Positions 60,801 through 64,000 of a stretch of 64,000 bases of DNA are shown here, one piece after another. The first letter of the stretch is position 1; each line of letters opens with the position of its first letter. The DNA is from Tomocerus qinae (Eukaryota; Arthropoda; Collembola; Entomobryomorpha; Tomoceridae): the NCBI GenBank assembly GCA_020055645.1, contig CM034548.1, positions 25,966,201-26,030,200 of the forward strand, read 5' to 3'. The notes beneath the pieces are model-generated. The model did no database searches. It saw only the letters and a list, made by a program, of their open reading frames with translations, and had not been told where the DNA came from. The position numbers were made by a program, and so were the translations under genes.

Positions 60801-63800
60801 TCGCGTAGTGATATAAGGTCCAGTCGACTGACTATATAGAGTGTACGTAGTTTAATCCTGTTAATACTTTGACTTTTATCTGTCTGTACACTTTAGCAGA
60901 GAAGACGATATGAAACGAAACTAAACCATCAAGGCTGCAACAAACGGACGGAGTAGTCCTACTAATAATATAATGATATGTACCCAAGTTAGAATGCTAG
61001 AACAATGCGTATGCGTATAAAAGTGATCCAATCCTATACTACCCAACTATACATAACCTACCAAAGCAAAGTTACCTGCCTGCCACTACTACACCAACCG
61101 ACCGACTATCTTCTCTGCTAGAATAAAGTTAAACGTATAATAGGCCAGATTACCTACCTAGCTGAACTCACAGACTGACGAGAGTAAAAGAGCGAGTTTG
61201 TCTTGCCAACAAGTGCAAGTAATATACAGCTTAACTGACATCCCCGCATCCTTATTATACTATTATACCAAAACATAGCAGAAAGAGCCAGAAAACTGAA
61301 CTCGACTCAACCAAGTCGGTCTTCAATAAAATACAAACAGAAAATATCTAGATTCATGTACACAGGTATTGCAGCATCTACACAAATGCTGATGCTCTCT
61401 CGTTTAACTTTCATACTTACACTACGAATACAAATATCATGCATATATCTATATAAGTGTAAGGATGGTGCAGTAAATTTAATAAACAATAGGTCTATTC
61501 GTGTAAAACATACCTGTAGCTAAGGATATACTTCTTTTCACCTGCATTGTATTACGATTTACAAGTCTTGTATCGGTCAGTCGCTTGCCTGCTTGGTTAG
61601 ATAACTTCATGTTATTATGTATTTACACACAAGAATTATTAAGCTGCTTCTATTTAACTGCTTCTGTCAAAAATACAATTTTATATTTTTCTACAGATCC
61701 TTTTATTTATTTACCATGCTTTCGCTAAATTAACTCATTTTTCAGCTATTCAACGCTTTTCCCCATTAATTCTAAGTACGAACATTAAATAGTTATCATT
61801 TGCAATAAAAGTTGGTATGTAATGTAAATACATGGGGAGATGATTAAAAATCGGAAGGTGGTTATGCATTTGTTTGTATAGATAAGTACACCTGTTGCGC
61901 AATAATGGTTATTGATCGCTTGCTTAAACAATGCTTAACAATTGCAATTATCTACATAGCATGTTTGGCAAACCTATACTCCTGGACATGGATAATGTTA
62001 TATAATGTTAAAAAACAATTTAATTAATGCAAGCCCCCATTAAGACCTTTGTGCTTAACAGTATCCATTTCCAGACCTCCATGATTGGCCATAGTTTTAT
62101 CATTTAAAGATCAATGCCGAACACCAGCTATATATTTAAAATATAGAAAATCGCAATAGTTAATAGCATTGTTTCTCGAAATTAACTTTACTTACTAGTC
62201 AAAAGAAAGCAAAGGTTAATAAATTACGGTACGATAGGAATACAATATAATGGGCAAATCTAACGATATAACATTAGATTTAAATGACTTTAAATCATAT
62301 CTGTAGCAGTAGATACTGTTTTATGCGATATCCAAATTCTATATTATGCTTTACTAACAAAATGTTCTTTTCGTATAACTCTTAAAACCACTTATTCAAT
62401 GCACCAAAGGTAACACCTATGGCCTCCAATTTTTACCACTTGAAATGACAGTTGCCAGTTGTAATTATGCAAAACGGCCATTTTCTATTGGCAACAAAAC
62501 TGGCATTATTTTACGGGCTTAAAATCTTTATAAAAAATTTACCTTTTGCTCTAATTGCCTTAGATTTATTTATTCTGATAAAACGCATAATTAAATCAAA
62601 GGGTTCAGTTGATTATTTGTTAATGACTTAGGGATGATAAGCTCAGATAAGACTGAGTCTAAGACTGTCACATTGAAGTTTTTTGTACAAGAGTTATGGC
62701 AGTGTCTCTGAGTATTTATGTTGAGACTCTTGTGTATGCTATTATGAGACTCCTAAGTGGAATGAATAGCATGAAATGATGCTTAGGGTAATGAAGATTA
62801 GAGTTGGCCTTGCTGACTGATTGATAGAATATTAGTCCATTAGTTAACATGCGTGTATGTAAACATGTATAGGAAAGAAAAATGATGTAGCTAAATAGTA
62901 CGGTATATGGGAATCGTATATAGAGGATAATATGATGTTGGCATTGTATATAAGGTATAAAAAGGAACGAAAGGGAAGACAACTGGATTGGCGCTTAAGG
63001 AAGACTAGTAGACCAGGTTGACACTTGCAGGTATGATATCCAGTCATAGTTTGATTTGATATAAAGTGGGTAGAGGTATTTAGAGATAAGAAGGCTGTAC
63101 ACAAATAGCTGGGCCAGAACTAGTGGAGAAAGATATCAGAAGAATAAGAAGCAAATACGTGTTCAGGTGTAGATTTAGTATAACTAAACTGTCCCGGTCT
63201 TTCTGTTTTGTTCGTACATATTTATTCGTTGGAGTTATCTCGAACACGTACCTTACAGCGGACCGACATAACGAAACATCCCATAACATTAAAGCAATGC
63301 AAATACCGAGTGATAAAAACAACGGCCCATCAAAGACGAACATCTATTCAAAATCAAATATGTGTTGTGTTCTACATGGCATTTTGCATTTCTTATCAAT
63401 TCATAGCCTTCTTTAATTCTGCTCACTCCTCTGGAATTGTGTCCCGTCCTGTCCTCCTCCTCCCAATCCCATCACATAGCATCGTTTTGTCTATTCTGCT
63501 CTCGAAATCCCAATTGTCACCTAGCCATGCACAACCATTTAACCTGCTTTGACTTGCCTTTATCTCAAAACAAAATACAAACACCACATACTAAATAAGC
63601 TAACCGGCCGGCCGCGTGGACAGATGTGATAATACAATGCATACTTATTATACTCTGCTCCCCTATCCTTTCGTTTAATAACCTTTGGACAGCTACAAAT
63701 TGCCATTTCATACTGGGAAGACAGTGATCCGCCTATATTATTATAGTTACTAGTTAATTTTCTAGCTATAATACCTAAGTATCGTTTATACCTAAACATA

Positions 63801-64000
63801 CCAGTTGACAATAAGTATCTCCACTTGAGTGTGGATTGCATGGTCGGACATATTTTTATAGGATGCATAATATGTACATTTTATCATGAAGGAAAGCAAT
63901 AATGGATGTTGTAGCTAATTAAGAAAATAGCACTGAGGACGAATGTCATTAACAAGCCTAAAAGAAAGCAGTCACCAGGACAAGATAGAGCAGGCAGGAT
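54854..64000. other. Gene-free stretch to the window end
   Basis: No gene recognised. Short overlapping frames on both strands at 56.3-57.2 kb and 62.7-63.9 kb lie in CT/GA-skewed DNA. A small GC-rich spot, CCGGCCGGCCGCG, stands out at about 63604-63616. Confidence 0.4.
56742..56789. other. Two adjacent short hairpins
   Basis: GATTCTCA/TGAGAATC (56742-56749 and 56762-56769) is followed by TTGGCT/AGCCAA (56772-56777 and 56784-56789). Both stems are perfect. A GACTTGACT-family word follows on the complementary strand. Confidence 0.45.

Overview
The window is AT-rich metazoan nuclear DNA, most likely from a hexapod or other arthropod. Three observations support this. The one clear protein gene is an intronless four-jointed (fj) homologue of the arthropod type. 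A short run of TTAGG/CCTAA, the common arthropod telomeric motif, lies at about 13.04 kb. The intergenic DNA is long and full of TAGGTA/TACCTA words and short microsatellites. I cannot name the species.

Layout. From 1 to 5.3 kb I see no supportable gene. From 5.3 to 6.95 kb lies a repeat graveyard: diverged copies of an undescribed dispersed repeat, a small CTTATGATAAAATGGCC cluster, and a 194-bp hAT-like MITE with a near-perfect 8-bp target duplication. From 12.2 to 13.1 kb come a 24-bp minisatellite, another copy of the same dispersed repeat (lacking the MITE, so it serves as an empty site) and the telomere-like run. From 13.1 to 26.7 kb I find only hairpins, microsatellites and strand-asymmetric purine or pyrimidine blocks. 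At 26,741-27,188 sits a complete 448-bp miniature LTR retrotransposon (TRIM). Each of its two identical 181-bp LTRs carries a tRNA-like sequence with Pol III A and B boxes. At 30.2-31.8 kb (minus strand) is four-jointed. From 32 to 64 kb I see no gene I can support, only intergenic or intronic-looking sequence.

Function. Four-jointed is a Golgi kinase of the Fat/Dachsous planar-polarity and growth pathway. The strongest unusual object is the TRIM. It combines TG...CA LTRs, a 4-bp ATAC duplication, a primer-binding-site-like start, a purine-rich tract and an LTR-embedded tRNA-like Pol III unit. This is the architecture of the small group of tRNA-bearing TRIMs that I recall being named Helenus. 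Its LTRs match at every base, so it is a very recent insertion.

Limits: short exons of multi-exon genes cannot be found reliably by eye in this kind of DNA, so the gene-free statements mean 'nothing recognised'.
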